Source: Symbiodinium natans (lineage: Eukaryota > Sar > Dinophyceae > Suessiales > Symbiodiniaceae). Taken from it: DNA of 64,000 bases. Position 1 is the stretch's first letter, and each line of letters opens with the position of its first letter. Both the position numbers and the translations under genes were made by a program. The DNA lies in contig CAJNDS010002412.1 of the NCBI GenBank assembly GCA_905221605.1, positions 536,886-600,885 of the forward strand, given 5' to 3'. This document shows, piece by piece, positions 27,470-36,910 of this stretch. A model generated the notes under the pieces. That model was not told where the DNA came from. It saw nothing but the letters and a program-made list of their open reading frames with translations, and ran no database searches.

Positions 27470-27850
27470 ATCCCAAAGAGCACCCTTTAAACATTTCGGA
27501 GCTTCTTGGGTGTCGGATGGATGAGGTCCTAGAGAGCTACGGAGCTGTGGAGCTATGGGGCTACCGGGTCACGAGTTCGGCCAGTAGTGTTTAGGGCTTA
27601 GGGCTCACGAGGTTTGAGAAGCTAACAGGACGGGTCATCTTTCTTGGGCTTGTGGGGTCTTGACTTCAAGATGTACAGTAGTGGGCTTGGGGGGGCTTAA
27701 GGTTCAGGGTCTGGGGCTTCGGGCGAGTTTAGGCCTTAGCTGCACCCTCAACACCCTGATCCCCGACAGCCTAAAACGGCTTTTCCCCTTGACCGCAAGG
27801 AGTAGGGTTTAGGCTTTAAGTCTTTCAGGGGGGATTCCTGCAGAGGCGAC

Positions 27851-27932
27851 CTAGGAAGACCACACGTACATTGACAAAAAGTGCCTAAGGTCTTGCTTCA
27901 ACTGATTGAGAAACATATTTGGTGCTGAGGAG
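27851..27932 (-). CDS. exon-like frame with stop
   Basis: Minus strand after CTTGTTCATAG: SSAPNMFLNQLKQDLRHFLS.. then TAG, 26 codons. Amphipathic and plausible but short. Confidence 0.25.
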
Positions 27933-28172
27933 CTATGAACAAGAGATCAACCCTCCCAGACCCAAGCCTCCTGTCAGCAGCAGGATGTGATCCAGGAGAG
28001 GCCGGCTAACCTGACCGGCTGGCTTGAAATGAATTGGAGTGGGATAGCATTGGCAACTCCACCCTACACCCAACATGAGTTTTGCCTCCTAGGTTAGGGC
28101 TGGAATTCGGCACGACTACTCGACCCTCGGTGGCCTACACATGCCATGCCTGTGTCTCGTTTGCACGTTTTG

Positions 28173-28211
28173 TCCCTAAACCCTAAACCCTAAACCCTAA
28201 ACCCTAAACTC
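28173..28211 (-). repeat. short telomere repeat
   Basis: Six CCCTAAA/CTCTAAA units. Confidence 0.9.
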
Positions 28212-28317
28212 TAAACTCTATCCTTGGCGTGTCCCATGTTCCATACAGCTGCAGTTGGGAGTCGAAAGCCTACAACTTCTACATCTTCTGGTCTTCTTTG
28301 AAGCTAAACCCTGGGAT

Positions 28318-28411
28318 GTTCCCCCTTACACTAGCAGTCCTTAATAGGCATAGGGATTCGAATAGGGGGGTACTATAATCCCTGTTAAGGACTGTTAGTT
28401 TTGGGCGGAAC
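28318..28411 (+). mobile_element. hairpin element, family A, copy 2
   Basis: Left arm GTTCCCCCTTACACTAGCAG plus TCCTTAATAGG; right arm CCTGTTAAGGACTGTTAG..GCGGAAC. 94 bp. Confidence 0.75.
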
Positions 28412-28623
28412 ATGCCAAGCTCAACCTTAAGCCCTAAGCCCCAGGAGCTCGAGTTTGCAGGGCGCAGCACCCTCCAACTGCGCTGCTTCAGCATGTCATA
28501 TCGGCCCCTCGGCAGCATCCTCCTCTTCCTTTGGAACCCAACCCTAGGTTTCTGTAGGCGGTTGCTCTTCGTAGGTGGCCGACGAACACTAGGTCGTGGG
28601 CTCTGCAGAGCCTTACACCGCAG

Positions 28624-29007
28624 GTTCGGGATGAGCATGTGGTGGAAGCGACAAAGCCCCAAACTGCAAACAGCTCAAGTTTTGACAGTATTTTCGTCGA
28701 GCATGAGGGAATTTGCTGGCTCACTCTGTGGTTCAGGACTCCAAGGATTGCCTATGCTCTTGGGGTTCTCTGGAGACAAACTGGGGCATGGGGATGGGCA
28801 CGCCAGAGATTCTCTACGGATACTCTGGGTGGGATACGGCTGATGGGCGAGGAGCAGACCGGGCGAGGAGAAGAGTTTGGTTCAACATCAAACAACTCCG
28901 CACCCGCGCACCTAGGGCGGGGAAAAGGGAACTTTCAAAGACTACCCCTTAAACCTGAACATCCCCTTAACCCCTTAGACTTTGGGGGTTTAGGGTTTAG
29001 GGTTTAG
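28624..29007 (+). CDS. candidate exon, unknown protein, 127 codons
   Basis: Open from the acceptor-like CCTTACACCGCAG to a stop inside the next telomere array. Reads VRDEHVVEATKPQTANSSSF.. and ..GEEFGSTSNNSAPAHLGRGK.., a mixed hydrophilic composition. The last six residues (GLGFRV) come from telomere repeat, so the true end is probably an earlier donor or stop. Minus frames overlap. No family recognised. Confidence 0.38.
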   Translation, partial: VRDEHVVEATKPQTANSSSFDSIFVEHEGICWLTLWFRTPRIAYALGVLWRQTGAWGWARQRFSTDTLGGIRLMGEEQTGRGEEFGSTSNNSAPAHLGRGKGNFQRLPLKPEHPLNPLDFGGLGFRV

Positions 29008-29340
29008 GGTTTAGGGTTTAGGGTTTAGGGTTTAGGGTTTAGGGTTTAGGGTTTGGGGTTTAGGGTTTAGGGTTTAGGGTCTAGGGTTTAGGGTTTAGGG
29101 TTTAGGGATTAGGGATTAGGGTTTAGGGTTCAGGGTTCAGGGTTCAGGGTTCAGGGTTCAGGGTTTAGGGTTTAGGGTTTAGGGTTTAGGGTTTAGGGTT
29201 TAGGGTTTAGGGTTTAGGGTTTAGGGTTTAGGGTTTAGGGTTTAGGGTTTAGGGTTTAAAATTCGGGTTTAGGGTGTAGGGTGTAGGGTTTAGGGTTTAG
29301 GGTTTAGGGTTTAAGGTTTAGGGTTTCGGTAAGAAACCCT
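28986..29340 (+). repeat. telomere repeats, longest near-continuous array
   Basis: About 350 bp of TTTAGGG with TTCAGGG, GATTAGGG and GTGTAGGG variants. Confidence 0.95.
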
Positions 29341-29407
29341 TGCGAACCTCGGGAAGAGCCTGGCTGGGAGTGGACTGGGAGCGGCCTCGGCGCCACAAGC
29401 AGTCGGC
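29334..29407 (+). CDS. exon-like island
   Basis: Between TTTCGGTAAG and CGGC|GTTTAGGG: NPCEPREEPGWEWTGSGLGA.. (24 codons). Confidence 0.22.
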
Positions 29408-29672
29408 GTTTAGGGTGCAGGGTTTAGGGTTGTATCGTTTAGGGTTTAGGGTGTAGCCTTTAGGGTTTAGGGTGTAGAGTTTGGGGTTTAGGGTTTAGGG
29501 TTTAGGGCTTCGGGTGTAGGATCTAGGGTTTAGGGTGTCGGTTTTTAGGTCGTAGGGTAGGGTTGCAATTAGCCTTGAACCCATCAGTCGGTTGATATCT
29601 TTGTAAAGGTATGTACATGTAATCAACAGTATCACTGTATGTAGCTGGGTCAAGCAGCAAAAGAGCTGCTCA

Positions 29673-29753
29673 GAAAGCAGCTGCCCCTACACCCCGTCAC
29701 GCCGACGCGTCTTGAAAGCAGCTGCCCCGACGCCCCGTCACGCCGACGCGTCT
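29673..29753 (+). repeat. 40-bp direct repeat, two copies
   Basis: GAAAGCAGCTGCCCC.. at 29673-29712 and 29714-29753, two mismatches; ends in GACGCGTCT. One frame is open across both (..QLPLHPVTPTRLESSCPDAP..). Confidence 0.9.
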
Positions 29754-29778
29754 GCAACCCACACCCTCGGCAAACCCT

Positions 29779-29972
29779 ACTTGGAGGTTCAGTGTACTTG
29801 TAACCCCAACTATAACTGCACTCATGAGCCCCCCTAAGTCCCCTAGGTAGGTTATAAGTAGATCTATCATTGTGGCTATAAGTACTAGTAATAATTAATA
29901 AGTACCCATGAACCTCCAAGTAAGGACCCCAATAAGGTACCCCGCATAATAAGTACCCATGAACCTCCAAGT
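29779..29972 (+). mobile_element. hairpin element, family D, copy 1 with duplicated right end
   Basis: ACTTGGAGGTTC at 29779 and inverted GAACCTCCAAGT ending at 29921; a second copy of AAGTACCCATGAACCTCCAAGT ends at 29972. The 29 bp between resemble part of family E (AAGGACCCCAATAAGGTACC). Confidence 0.75.
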
Positions 29973-30042
29973 AGCACGACAGGGTTACGCTTCTGGCACT
30001 GGCTTTGATTGTGGAACCCAGAGGCCAAGGAGAGCAAAACAG

Positions 30043-30268
30043 GGGTTTAGGGTTTAGGGTTTAGGGTTTAGGGTTTAGGGTTTAGGGTTTAGGGCTTAGG
30101 GTTTAGGGTTTAGGGTTTAGGGCTTAGGGTTTAGGGTTTAGGGTTTAGGGTTTAGGGTTTAGGGCTTAGGGTTTAGGGTTTAGGGTTTAGGGCTTAGGGT
30201 TTAGGGTTTAGGGTTTAGGGCTTAGGGTTTAGGGTTTAGGGTTTAGGGCTTAGGGTTTAGGGTTTAGG
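30043..30268 (+). repeat. telomere array with higher-order pattern
   Basis: TTTAGGG units in which CTTAGGG recurs every fourth to seventh unit, indicating amplification of blocks of units rather than single units. Confidence 0.95.
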
Positions 30269-30306
30269 GGGGTTGTACACCAAAACCCTAAAGCACTGTC
30301 CCACAG

Positions 30307-30453
30307 CCGGTCTTCGACCTCCTAGAGGCTCGAAATAGAGAACAGCTGCAGCATAGGGGTCGATTCAATCGGAGTCGTCTTTTTGGGGCTGTAGCTTGTG
30401 TAATAGCTAGAAAGGGATCTCGCAAGGGCATAGTTCTAGACCCTAAACCCTAA
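30307..30453 (+). CDS. candidate terminal exon, unknown protein
   Basis: Follows the pyrimidine-rich acceptor CACTGTCCCACAG. Open for 48 codons to a TAA supplied by telomere repeat: PVFDLLEARNREQLQHRGRF.. ..GAVACVIARKGSRKG.. . Strongly basic. Confidence 0.33.
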   Translation, partial: PVFDLLEARNREQLQHRGRFNRSRLFGAVACVIARKGSRKGIVLDPKP

Positions 30454-30966
30454 AGCAAAAACCCTAAACCCCAAAACCCTAAACCCTAAACCCAATTGAG
30501 GCTCCAGTATTACTTCAGGCCGAGGTCTATCCCGGGCCATCCTTCCACGGGGCGAGTGGCATGCTGCTTCGGGTTCAGGATTAAGGGTTTAGGGTTTAGG
30601 GTTTAGGGTTTAGTGTTTAAGGTCCAGGCTTTCGGGGTTTAGGATTTAGAGTTTAGGGTTTCGGTTGGGGCCCCAACGCTTGTTGTTGCCACGTGGCTTC
30701 TCGGCCTCATCGCGGTTCCTGGCTCGTCGGGCTTGGTCGAAAGTTGGCTTTCGGCAACGGGGCTGAAATCCTTAGTTGCTGAGTTCATAAGCCCCAAAAG
30801 AGTGTAAACTTTCAGTTCTATAGGGGGCTATAGTATCCCAAAAAGTGTAAAGTGTACTCACGCAGCTACAAGAATCACTTTAACTCTGAAGCCGCCAATC
30901 TTTCTGGAACTGCCACATGAAGGAGCGAAAGTTCCATGACCCCTTGAAGGTTGCACCTCTGAATCA

Positions 30967-31125
30967 CCCTAAACCCTAAACCCTACACCCTAAACCCTAA
31001 ACCCTAAACCCTAAACCGCCTAAACCCTAAACCCTAAACCCTAAACCCTACACCCTAAACCCTAAACCCTAAACCTTAACCCCTGAACCCTAAGCCCTAA
31101 GCCCTAAACCCTAAACCCTAACCAG
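30967..31125 (-). repeat. telomere repeats (CCCTAAA)n
   Basis: About 20 units with CCCTACA variants. Confidence 0.95.
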
Positions 31126-31253
31126 AGCACAAGTGCAAACTTTGCGAAGGTCGGGCTGAGGGTTTACGGCTTTTGCTCACAGGGGCGAAGGTGCGATAGG
31201 ACAGGGCTGCTCGAGGAAATTCAAGATGCAAAGCTCGGTGAAGAAGCCCGAAG
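31126..31253 (+). CDS. candidate exon pair
   Basis: Exon 31183-31253 (GRRCDRTGLLEEIQDAKLGE.., 23 codons) between TTTTGCTCACAG and CGAAG|GTAGGA, both good sites. A preceding 24-nt exon (31126-31149, STSANFAK) would join in phase across a 33-nt intron, which is unusually short, so that part is doubtful. Confidence 0.3.
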
Positions 31254-31637
31254 GTAGGAGGCTTCAGTCTAATGTTTAGGGGGGGAGGGGGGGGGGGAAA
31301 GGGGGGGGAAGGGGGGGCGGGAAGGGGGCTTGGGGTTCAGGGTTTTGGGTTTGGGGGTTAGGATTTAGGGTGCAACTTGCCCTCGTACCCAAAAACGCAC
31401 CAAAAACGTTTCAAACCCACGAGGCGGGCGTTCAGAGTCGAAGTGCTGGGCTTGTTGGGCAGGGGTGGCAGAAGGGTGGCAAAATCTGAAAGGTGTCCGA
31501 AAAGAAGGGGTACTCTTTTTGGATTCCCTTAAAAAGGATTAGAGCATTTTTACCGCTTTTTTGGATTCCCTTAGAAAGGATTAGAGTATTTTTGCCGCCT
31601 TTGGGGTCGGGTGCGGGAAGTGCCCCGGTTCAAACAG

Positions 31638-31879
31638 GGCCAAGGAGGGCTGGGTTGGGCACGTAGAATGCCTGGATAAACATGCCCGACGCGACTTGTC
31701 GAGGAAGCCGGCAACCTCGGCACTTGCGCGGCAAGAGCGGTTGGGTTTTGTTTCTTGTGTGGGGTTTAGGGTTTCGGGTTGAGGGCTTAGGGTTTGCTGA
31801 ACATATGGCGCAGAAGCTGTGAAGGTTGGGATGCAGACGGGCTCGAAAGCTTCGTGACATGCGACGAGCAGCTCTTAAG
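31638..31879 (+). CDS. candidate exon pair; second exon belongs to a repeat family
   Basis: Exon 31638-31758 (AKEGWVGHVECLDKHARRDL..) after GGTTCAAACAG, ending TGT|GTGGGG. Exon 31791-31879 (GLLNIWRRSCEGWDADGLES.., 29 codons) after GAGGGCTTAG, ending AG|GTTTAGG. In phase. The 32-nt intron is degenerate telomere sequence and shorter than usual. The second exon is homologous to 50666-50749 and, inverted, to 36852-36910. Confidence 0.33.
31791..31874 (+). repeat. dispersed repeat R, copy 1
   Basis: GGTTTGCTG..ATGGCGCAGAAGCTGTGAAGGTTGGGATGCAGAC. Related copies at 50666-50749 (+), 36852-36910 (-) and 38514-38572 (-). Confidence 0.8.
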
Positions 31880-32200
31880 GTTTAGGTGTGGAGGTTCAGG
31901 GTTCAGGGGTTTGGGGATTGGAGGTTTAGGGTTGAGGGCTTGCCTTTTCAAAATGCCGTGGCTTCCGAGCTAGTGGCCCCTAGGCCCTTAAGAGGCTGAA
32001 GGGGTTCAAGGCGGCTCGAAGGGCGTAAGTTCCTACTGCACTGAGTTCCGAAACTCTCAAAACTCCAAAGCCTCAATTTCCAAAACCCGAACCCTCCCCA
32101 AGCCCTGCACCCTAAAGCTGTGCCCTAAACCCTAAACCCTCAACCCTCAACTCTAAATCCTAAACCCTAAACCCTTAACCCTAAGCCCTGGGTCGGACTT

Positions 32201-32451
32201 TTGGGCCCGCTAGTACAAGCCTTCTTCTGGTTGCAGATCCAGAGCATCGTACCTTCCAGGACAGTTCACGGTAGGCGGAACCCTATGACCACTCACCCTT
32301 GCAGAGGCTTCATACAGGGCTCAGCCCATGTATGGCATGCACACGGGCACCACGGAGAAACCTGTAATCCTTCTCTTCCAGAGCTATTGCTCTGGTGCTT
32401 CACACCAGCAAGGACCCTTTGTCTGGTCGTCAACGTTCTTCAAACTCCCAG
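32201..32451 (+). CDS. candidate reading frame truncated by a hairpin element
   Basis: Open frame reading ..VQAFFWLQIQSIVPSRTVHG.. and ..GSAHVWHAHGHHGETCNPSL.., rich in H, S and T. It runs into the family B element at 32452 and continues open to 32539. Start codon uncertain. Confidence 0.28.
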
Positions 32452-32573
32452 ACATGTTACAGGGTCCCTTACTATGGTGATATTCCCCAGTGATAAACAG
32501 TCGAAAACCCAAGGGCCCATACTTCAGAACCCTTTCTAAAGTTCTAAGGAAGGTAAAGGGACCAGATTATAGG
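32452..32573 (+). mobile_element. hairpin element, family B, copy 6
   Basis: GACATGTTACAGGGTCCCTTA at the left; right half AAGGGCCCATACTTCAGAAC.. and GGTAAAGGGACCA. Confidence 0.65.
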
Positions 32574-32614
32574 ACCGTGCAGCTTCCCTTACTGCGGCCG
32601 GGCGCTTTGTCAGG

Positions 32615-32930
32615 ATGAGAGGCGTGAGTGTCTGCAAGGCGCCTCACGGAATCTCCCGGAACCTCAACGAACTGCGCGACCGGTTGGCTCCGCTCCGCCT
32701 GGACTTCCTTTCCACGACGGGCCAGAGCCTATTTCAGGAACAAGAGAGTGCGAATGCCAGTACTTCCCACAACCCTAAACCCTAAACCCTAAACCCTAAA
32801 CCCTAAACCCTAAACCCTAAACCCTAAACTGTGTACTTCCCACTCCCTAGGACACTTCAAGAGATGCTAGGCAAAGCGCCAGCACTTCTTGTGAGCCCAA
32901 AGCAAATGGGGCCGCTACCCTGCAGTTCAG
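32615..32930 (+). CDS. candidate gene, two exons, intron formed by a telomere array
   Basis: Exon 32615-32759 from an ATG (MRGVSVCKAPHGISRNLNEL.. ..STTGQSLFQEQESANA), donor CCA|GTACTT; exon 32871-32930 (KAPALLVSPKQMGPLPCSS) after GAGATGCTAG, donor TCAG|GTTTCA. Phase 1/lead 2 is consistent. The 111-nt intron holds a CCCTAAA array flanked by an 11-bp direct repeat GTACTTCCCAC (32760-32770 and 32833-32843). If the intron is not removed, the frame ends at 32785 in telomere repeat. Confidence 0.42.
32771..32832 (-). repeat. telomere array between 11-bp direct repeats
   Basis: About eight CCCTAAA units, bordered on both sides by GTACTTCCCAC, as a target-site duplication would be. Confidence 0.9.
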
Positions 32931-33270
32931 GTTTCAAGGCTGCGCGCTACACCCCAAACCCTAAACCCTAAACCCTAAACCTTAAGCCTCAAACCCTAAA
33001 CCCTACATCCCTTCGGGCTGCTTATCAAGAAGCGGTGGCATGATCATGGCGGCCTTCGGGAAGCCACCCACCATGGAAGCACACGTCTCAAGCTGAGGGC
33101 TTAGTGTTTAGGGTTTAGGGTTTAGGGTTTAGGGCTTAGGGCTTAGGGCTTAGGGTTTGGGGTTTGAAGGGTGGTTCGTCCGTAAACCCCCCTCAACCCT
33201 AAACATTCTAAGCAGCCCGACAACAGTCCTAAATCGCCTTGAAGCCCTAGAACCCCGAATCCCTTTGTAG

Positions 33271-33325
33271 GCTTCGTATGCGTCCTCCACACTCGGCCTG
33301 CTCAACCAGGCTTGCCGGCTAAACG
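33271..33325 (+). CDS. exon-like island
   Basis: Between ATCCCTTTGTAG and AACG|GTTTTAGGG: ASYASSTLGLLNQACRLN. Confidence 0.28.
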
Positions 33326-33447
33326 GTTTTAGGGTTTAGGGTTTAGGGTTTAGGGGGGGTAGCATAAGGGAACGCTGCCCGGACACCAGTAGATAGTGCA
33401 TTCAAGTGAATCAACAGACCCTAAACCCTCAACCCTAAACCCTAAAC

Positions 33448-33553
33448 CACCACAACCAATCGATTTCAAATTCCAGGCTTATGTCTCCCGAAGCGCTCAA
33501 TTTTAAACCTTGAGAAGACATGTTCAGGCGGGTTCGCATAGGAGCAAAGGGTT
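33448..33553 (-). CDS. candidate exon, unknown protein
   Basis: Minus strand, 34 codons between GGAGACACTCAG and TGGTG|GTTTAGGG: PFAPMRTRLNMSSQGLKLSA.. SGDISLEFEIDWLW. The donor is again the first telomere unit of the adjacent array. Confidence 0.33.
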
Positions 33554-34060
33554 CTGAGTGTCTCCTAATCCCTAAATTTTGAGTACAGGGCTTATATTTA
33601 GGGACCCTACAACAACTCCACATGCGCCCTGGACTAGCTTGCAGTGACTAGCAGCGGTGATCATCAAATGCCGGTTCCGGCCTTCTACACGAGGCTTTGC
33701 GTCTAGGATTTGGAGTTCAGGGTGTGAGTTTTTGACCCTTAAACCTACCCCTAAACCCCAAAGCCTAAACCCTAAACCCTAACCCTAAACCCTAAACTCT
33801 AAACTCTAAACTCGGCGTGTGTGCAACTGAAGGTGGATTCCACGTCGAGCAGCAGCTTCTAAATCACGGATCTGTAAATGACATTCTGAAGCTCTATGGT
33901 TAAAGAGTACAGGACTCTATGTCGCAGGAAGTCCAGCAATGTTTCTAGGGTTTAGGGTTTAGGGTTTTGGGTGTTGGTTTTCGGGTTTGGGGGTTAGGAA
34001 TCTCCAGTCGGCTGAACACAGGATTCCCGCGGAACTTCAATGCAGTTTTGTTTGTCGCAG

Positions 34061-34120
34061 CTGAGCTTCCGCAGGCCCGACTCTGCGCCGGCGATTCTGA
34101 GTTCGAGTCTCGATTTCTAG
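34061..34120 (+). CDS. candidate terminal exon
   Basis: Follows an excellent acceptor (GTTTTGTTTGTCGCAG); LSFRRPDSAPAILSSSLDF then TAG. Confidence 0.3.
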   Translation: MSFRRPDSAPAILSSSLDF

Positions 34121-34255
34121 AGTTTCGCTAGCCCTCTTAAACCCAAGCCCTACTAGTACCTACTCCTCCTCTATACCACTCCGACTACCACTGCTGCGGC
34201 TACTGGTAGTAAAACTGCTTACTCCTCCTACTCACGACAGTAAACTTGGGGTTTC

Positions 34256-34585
34256 ATGATCTTGCAGTCTCCGGCTTTTCGTTTTGCGCGTCTTCGGGTT
34301 TGCGGCTTGGGCTTGCATTGCTCAACCGTGTGGGTTTTGGCTGTCTTTTGCTCAGGGTTTCGGTTTAAGGTTTCTTTGGGGGTTTCGGGTTTCATGGCGG
34401 ATTTTTGTGAGTCTTCGGGAGGATTGCTTCGAATAACCGATAAAAACCAGCATTCTCATGCCGCAAAACGCGACCACCATTTATGGTGCAGGTTCGAAGG
34501 TCAATGTTTCAGACATGAGGCAGAAATACAAAACAAAACTGTACATTTTTCATATATATTGATCTATATGTTTGTTTATAGATAA
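34256..34585 (+). CDS. candidate reading frame, 109 codons
   Basis: Open + frame; second half is hydrophilic (..RITDKNQHSHAAKRDHHLWC..) and it ends with a hydrophobic tail (..FSYILIYMFVYR). Telomere-free. Initiation uncertain; no family recognised. Confidence 0.3.
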   Translation: MILQSPAFRFARLRVCGLGLHCSTVWVLAVFCSGFRFKVSLGVSGFMADFCESSGGLLRITDKNQHSHAAKRDHHLWCRFEGQCFRHEAEIQNKTVHFSYILIYMFVYR

Positions 34586-34791
34586 TTGTAAGTACCCAAC
34601 CCCCCCCCCCCCCCCCGGAACACCTAGAACTACGTCGAATAACCTGTGAAAAGTACCACCACCCGTACCATGACCACGACCAATAAACACTAGACTAGCG
34701 CTAACACGAGCATTACTGGCAATAGCATTGCCACTGCCACCGTTGCTGCCGCTACTACCCTCGAGACTACACCACGTCTTGAACCTGCAAG

Positions 34792-35125
34792 TTGGGGGCG
34801 TCTGGGAAAGTCAAACCTCAACCGTCTGCCAAAACGCTCCGTGAAGAGTCAAAAAAATTCTGCCTGACGGTGCCAAACTCAGAAAGCCGCCGCACGGCAC
34901 GGAAGGTCGAGCTCCACCCTGCTAACTTCCGCTACCGGCTCGAATCTGCAAGCGCCTCTCGGCATGACGCCTTCATGCGGGTTTCTTGCACGGCTTCTTG
35001 CACGGCTCCCAACCTTTGCGAAAGCCTACCCTACTGTGTCGGACCCACAACCCCCCCCCCCCTAAACCCCTCAAAGCACACACACAGACACACAGACACA
35101 CAGACACACACACACACACACACAC

Positions 35126-35168
<43 letters not shown>

Positions 35169-35426
35169 AGAGACACACACACACACACACACACCCAGAG
35201 ACACACACACACACACACACAAGACATGTATATATATATATATATATATATGTGAAAACAATATATATATATATGTATACATATATATATATATATGTAT
35301 ATGTATATATATACACTCATACACCATCTTGACATGTTTGAGTCAAGTGCTGTCGGAAAACCGTCTCCCAGGCTTGAGGATCTTGCGGTTCGAGATTTTT
35401 TGGGGGGGTTTAGGATTTGGATTTAG
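34792..35426 (+). CDS. candidate 3' gene end, two exons
   Basis: Exon 34792-35037 (82 codons: LGASGKVKPQPSAKTLREES.., ..NFRYRLESASASRHDAFMRV..) after GAACCTGCAAG, donor TGT|GTCGGA. Exon 35343-35426 (SSAVGKPSPRLEDLAVRDF.., TAG) after GACATGTTTGAG. Phase 0 junction. The 305-nt intron is a CA and TA microsatellite. The same frame also runs on through the microsatellite as T-H repeats, which I treat as intron. Confidence 0.45.
35075..35320 (+). repeat. (CA)n followed by (TA)n microsatellite
   Basis: About 150 bp of CA with CCAGAGA interruptions, then TA-rich to 35320. Long frames across it on both strands are artefacts. Confidence 0.97.
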
Positions 35427-35447
35427 GGCTTAGGGTTGAGGATTAAG

Positions 35448-35635
35448 GGTTTAGGGTTCAGGGTCTAGGGTTTAGGGTTTAGGGTTTAGGGTTTAGGGTT
35501 TAGGGTTTAGGGTTAGGATTTAGGATTTAGGATTTAGGGTTTGGTGTTTAGGGTTTGGGTTTAGGGTTTAGGGTTTAGGGTTTAGGGTTTAGGGTTTAGG
35601 GTTTAGGGTTTAGGGTTTAGGGTTTAGGGTTCAGG
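35448..35635 (+). repeat. telomere repeats
   Basis: About 25 units; left border of the 1,662-bp duplication. Confidence 0.95.
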
Positions 35636-35748
35636 GTTTGGGGGCTCAGAGGCTTCAAGCCTTCTGTGTGGGAGTTAGGGTTCAGTGTTTAGGGTTTAGG
35701 GTTTAGGGTTTGAGGTTTGGGGTTTGGGGTTTAGGGTTTAGGGTTGCA

Positions 35749-36030
35749 ATGCTGCGTGATGCGAAGACTTCCAGATTCACTGATGTCGAATTCAACTTCA
35801 GACTTCAGACAACCATGAGCCTGCCCGCTTCATGCGCGACTAGGCCGCGGAGCGAGATCTTCAGCTCATTCAGCAATGCGCCCGTAAGTTCTCAGCATCT
35901 TCTACGGCAACTGTGCCCAATGTCTTCCTTCCCTGCACCATCCCGCCAAGTCCGACGCTTCAGTGAATTTGGGGTTTGCGCTCGGGGTGGTTGGGCTCAG
36001 GGTGCAAGATGTTCAGGCGCTGAGATCTAG
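35749..36030 (+). CDS. candidate gene, 93 codons, duplicated
   Basis: ATG (MLRDAKTSRFTDVEFNFRLQ..) to TAG, S/F/R-rich with ..SNAPVSSQHLLRQLCPMSSF.. . Lies just downstream of a telomere tract and just upstream of a family D hairpin. An identical copy lies at 37411-37692. No domain recognised. Confidence 0.42.
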   Translation: MLRDAKTSRFTDVEFNFRLQTTMSLPASCATRPRSEIFSSFSNAPVSSQHLLRQLCPMSSFPAPSRQVRRFSEFGVCARGGWAQGARCSGAEI

Positions 36031-36034
36031 GTTA

Positions 36035-36140
36035 GGTTCATGGGTACTTATAACCACATTTATGAATCTACGTGTAACCTACTTAGGGAACTTAGGGGGT
36101 TTCTAAGTACAGTTATAATTGGGGTTAGTTATAAGTTATA
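36035..36140 (+). mobile_element. hairpin element, family D, copy 2 (termini lost)
   Basis: GGTTCATGGGTACTTATAACC, ATTTATGAATCTACG and GTTATAATTGGGGTTAG match the copies at 29779 and 63764. Duplicated at 37697-37802. Confidence 0.7.
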
Positions 36141-36181
36141 ACCCTAAACCCTAAACCCGAAACCCTAAACCCTTATAATAG

Positions 36182-36435
36182 GAAGGTTGAAGGTCCACGG
36201 CAAGGATACGGGAGAAGGTGCAGGGCAGGCCTTCCTTCGGCAATGGTCCACTTAGTCTTCGACAGGGGCTTGAGAAGCATAGGTCACAAGCCCCACGGTT
36301 TAGGGTTGCGGGTTTAGGGTTTAGGGTTTAGGGCTTAGGGTTTGGGGTGTGGGGTTTGAGGGTTTAGGGTTTCGGGTTAGGGCCTACCTAGTAACTCATC
36401 TCCCAACTCTTGTGGATGCGCTGGAAGCAGCATGA
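36182..36435 (+). CDS. candidate 3' gene end, two exons, duplicated
   Basis: Exon 36182-36282 (KVEGPRQGYGRRCRAGLPSA.., 33 codons) after CCCTTATAATAG, donor ATAG|GTCACA; exon 36392-36435 (THLPTLVDALEAA, TGA) after GGCCTACCTAG. Phase 1/lead 2 is consistent. The intron is degenerate telomere repeat. Second copy at 37844-38097. Confidence 0.35.
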
Positions 36436-36629
36436 CCCTGATGCAATTTTGGCTTCAGAGTTTGGGGTTTGGGGTTTTGAGTTCAGAGCTTAGGGTTTGG
36501 ATTTGTAGGGCTTATCAGGGTGTCAGGGTTTCAGGGATTCAGGGTGTCGGATTCGAGGCTTCAAGGTTTGAGGCTTCAGGGTTTCGGGGTAGGCTTCCGG
36601 AGTTTCGCGTGTAGGGTTCAGGGTTGCAG

Positions 36630-36835
36630 TTGCACCGCCTGTACTGCCTGGAGATTAAGATTTCGGGCTTGAGACTGGAAAATTAGAGTTCGGGGCCTGG
36701 GGCGGTCGGGGCTTAGGGTTCAGGGTTTAGGGTTCAGGATGCACAGTTTAGGCTTTAGAGTTTAGGGCCATCATCCGCCAAAGGGGCCAGTCAGGGACCC
36801 GGATGACATGCGTCAGGGATGAACAGCAAGTCTAA
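36630..36835 (+). CDS. two short exon-like islands, each with a stop
   Basis: 36630-36686 (LHRLYCLEIKISGLRLEN, TAG) after AGGGTTGCAG; 36766-36835 (AIIRQRGQSGTRMTCVRDEQ.., TAA) after GAGTTTAG. Too short to trust singly. Duplicated at 38292-38497. Confidence 0.2.
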
Positions 36836-36851
36836 CCCCCGAACCCCTGCA

Positions 36852-36910
36852 AACGAAGCTAGTCTGCGTCCAAATCTTCACAGCTTCTGCGCCAGACCAC
36901 AGCAAACCCC
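36852..36910 (-). repeat. dispersed repeat R, copy 3 (and 38514-38572)
   Basis: Minus strand: GGTTTGCTGTGGTCTGGCGCAG then AAGCTGTGAAG and GCAGACTAGCTTCG, related to 31791 and 50666. Confidence 0.75.
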
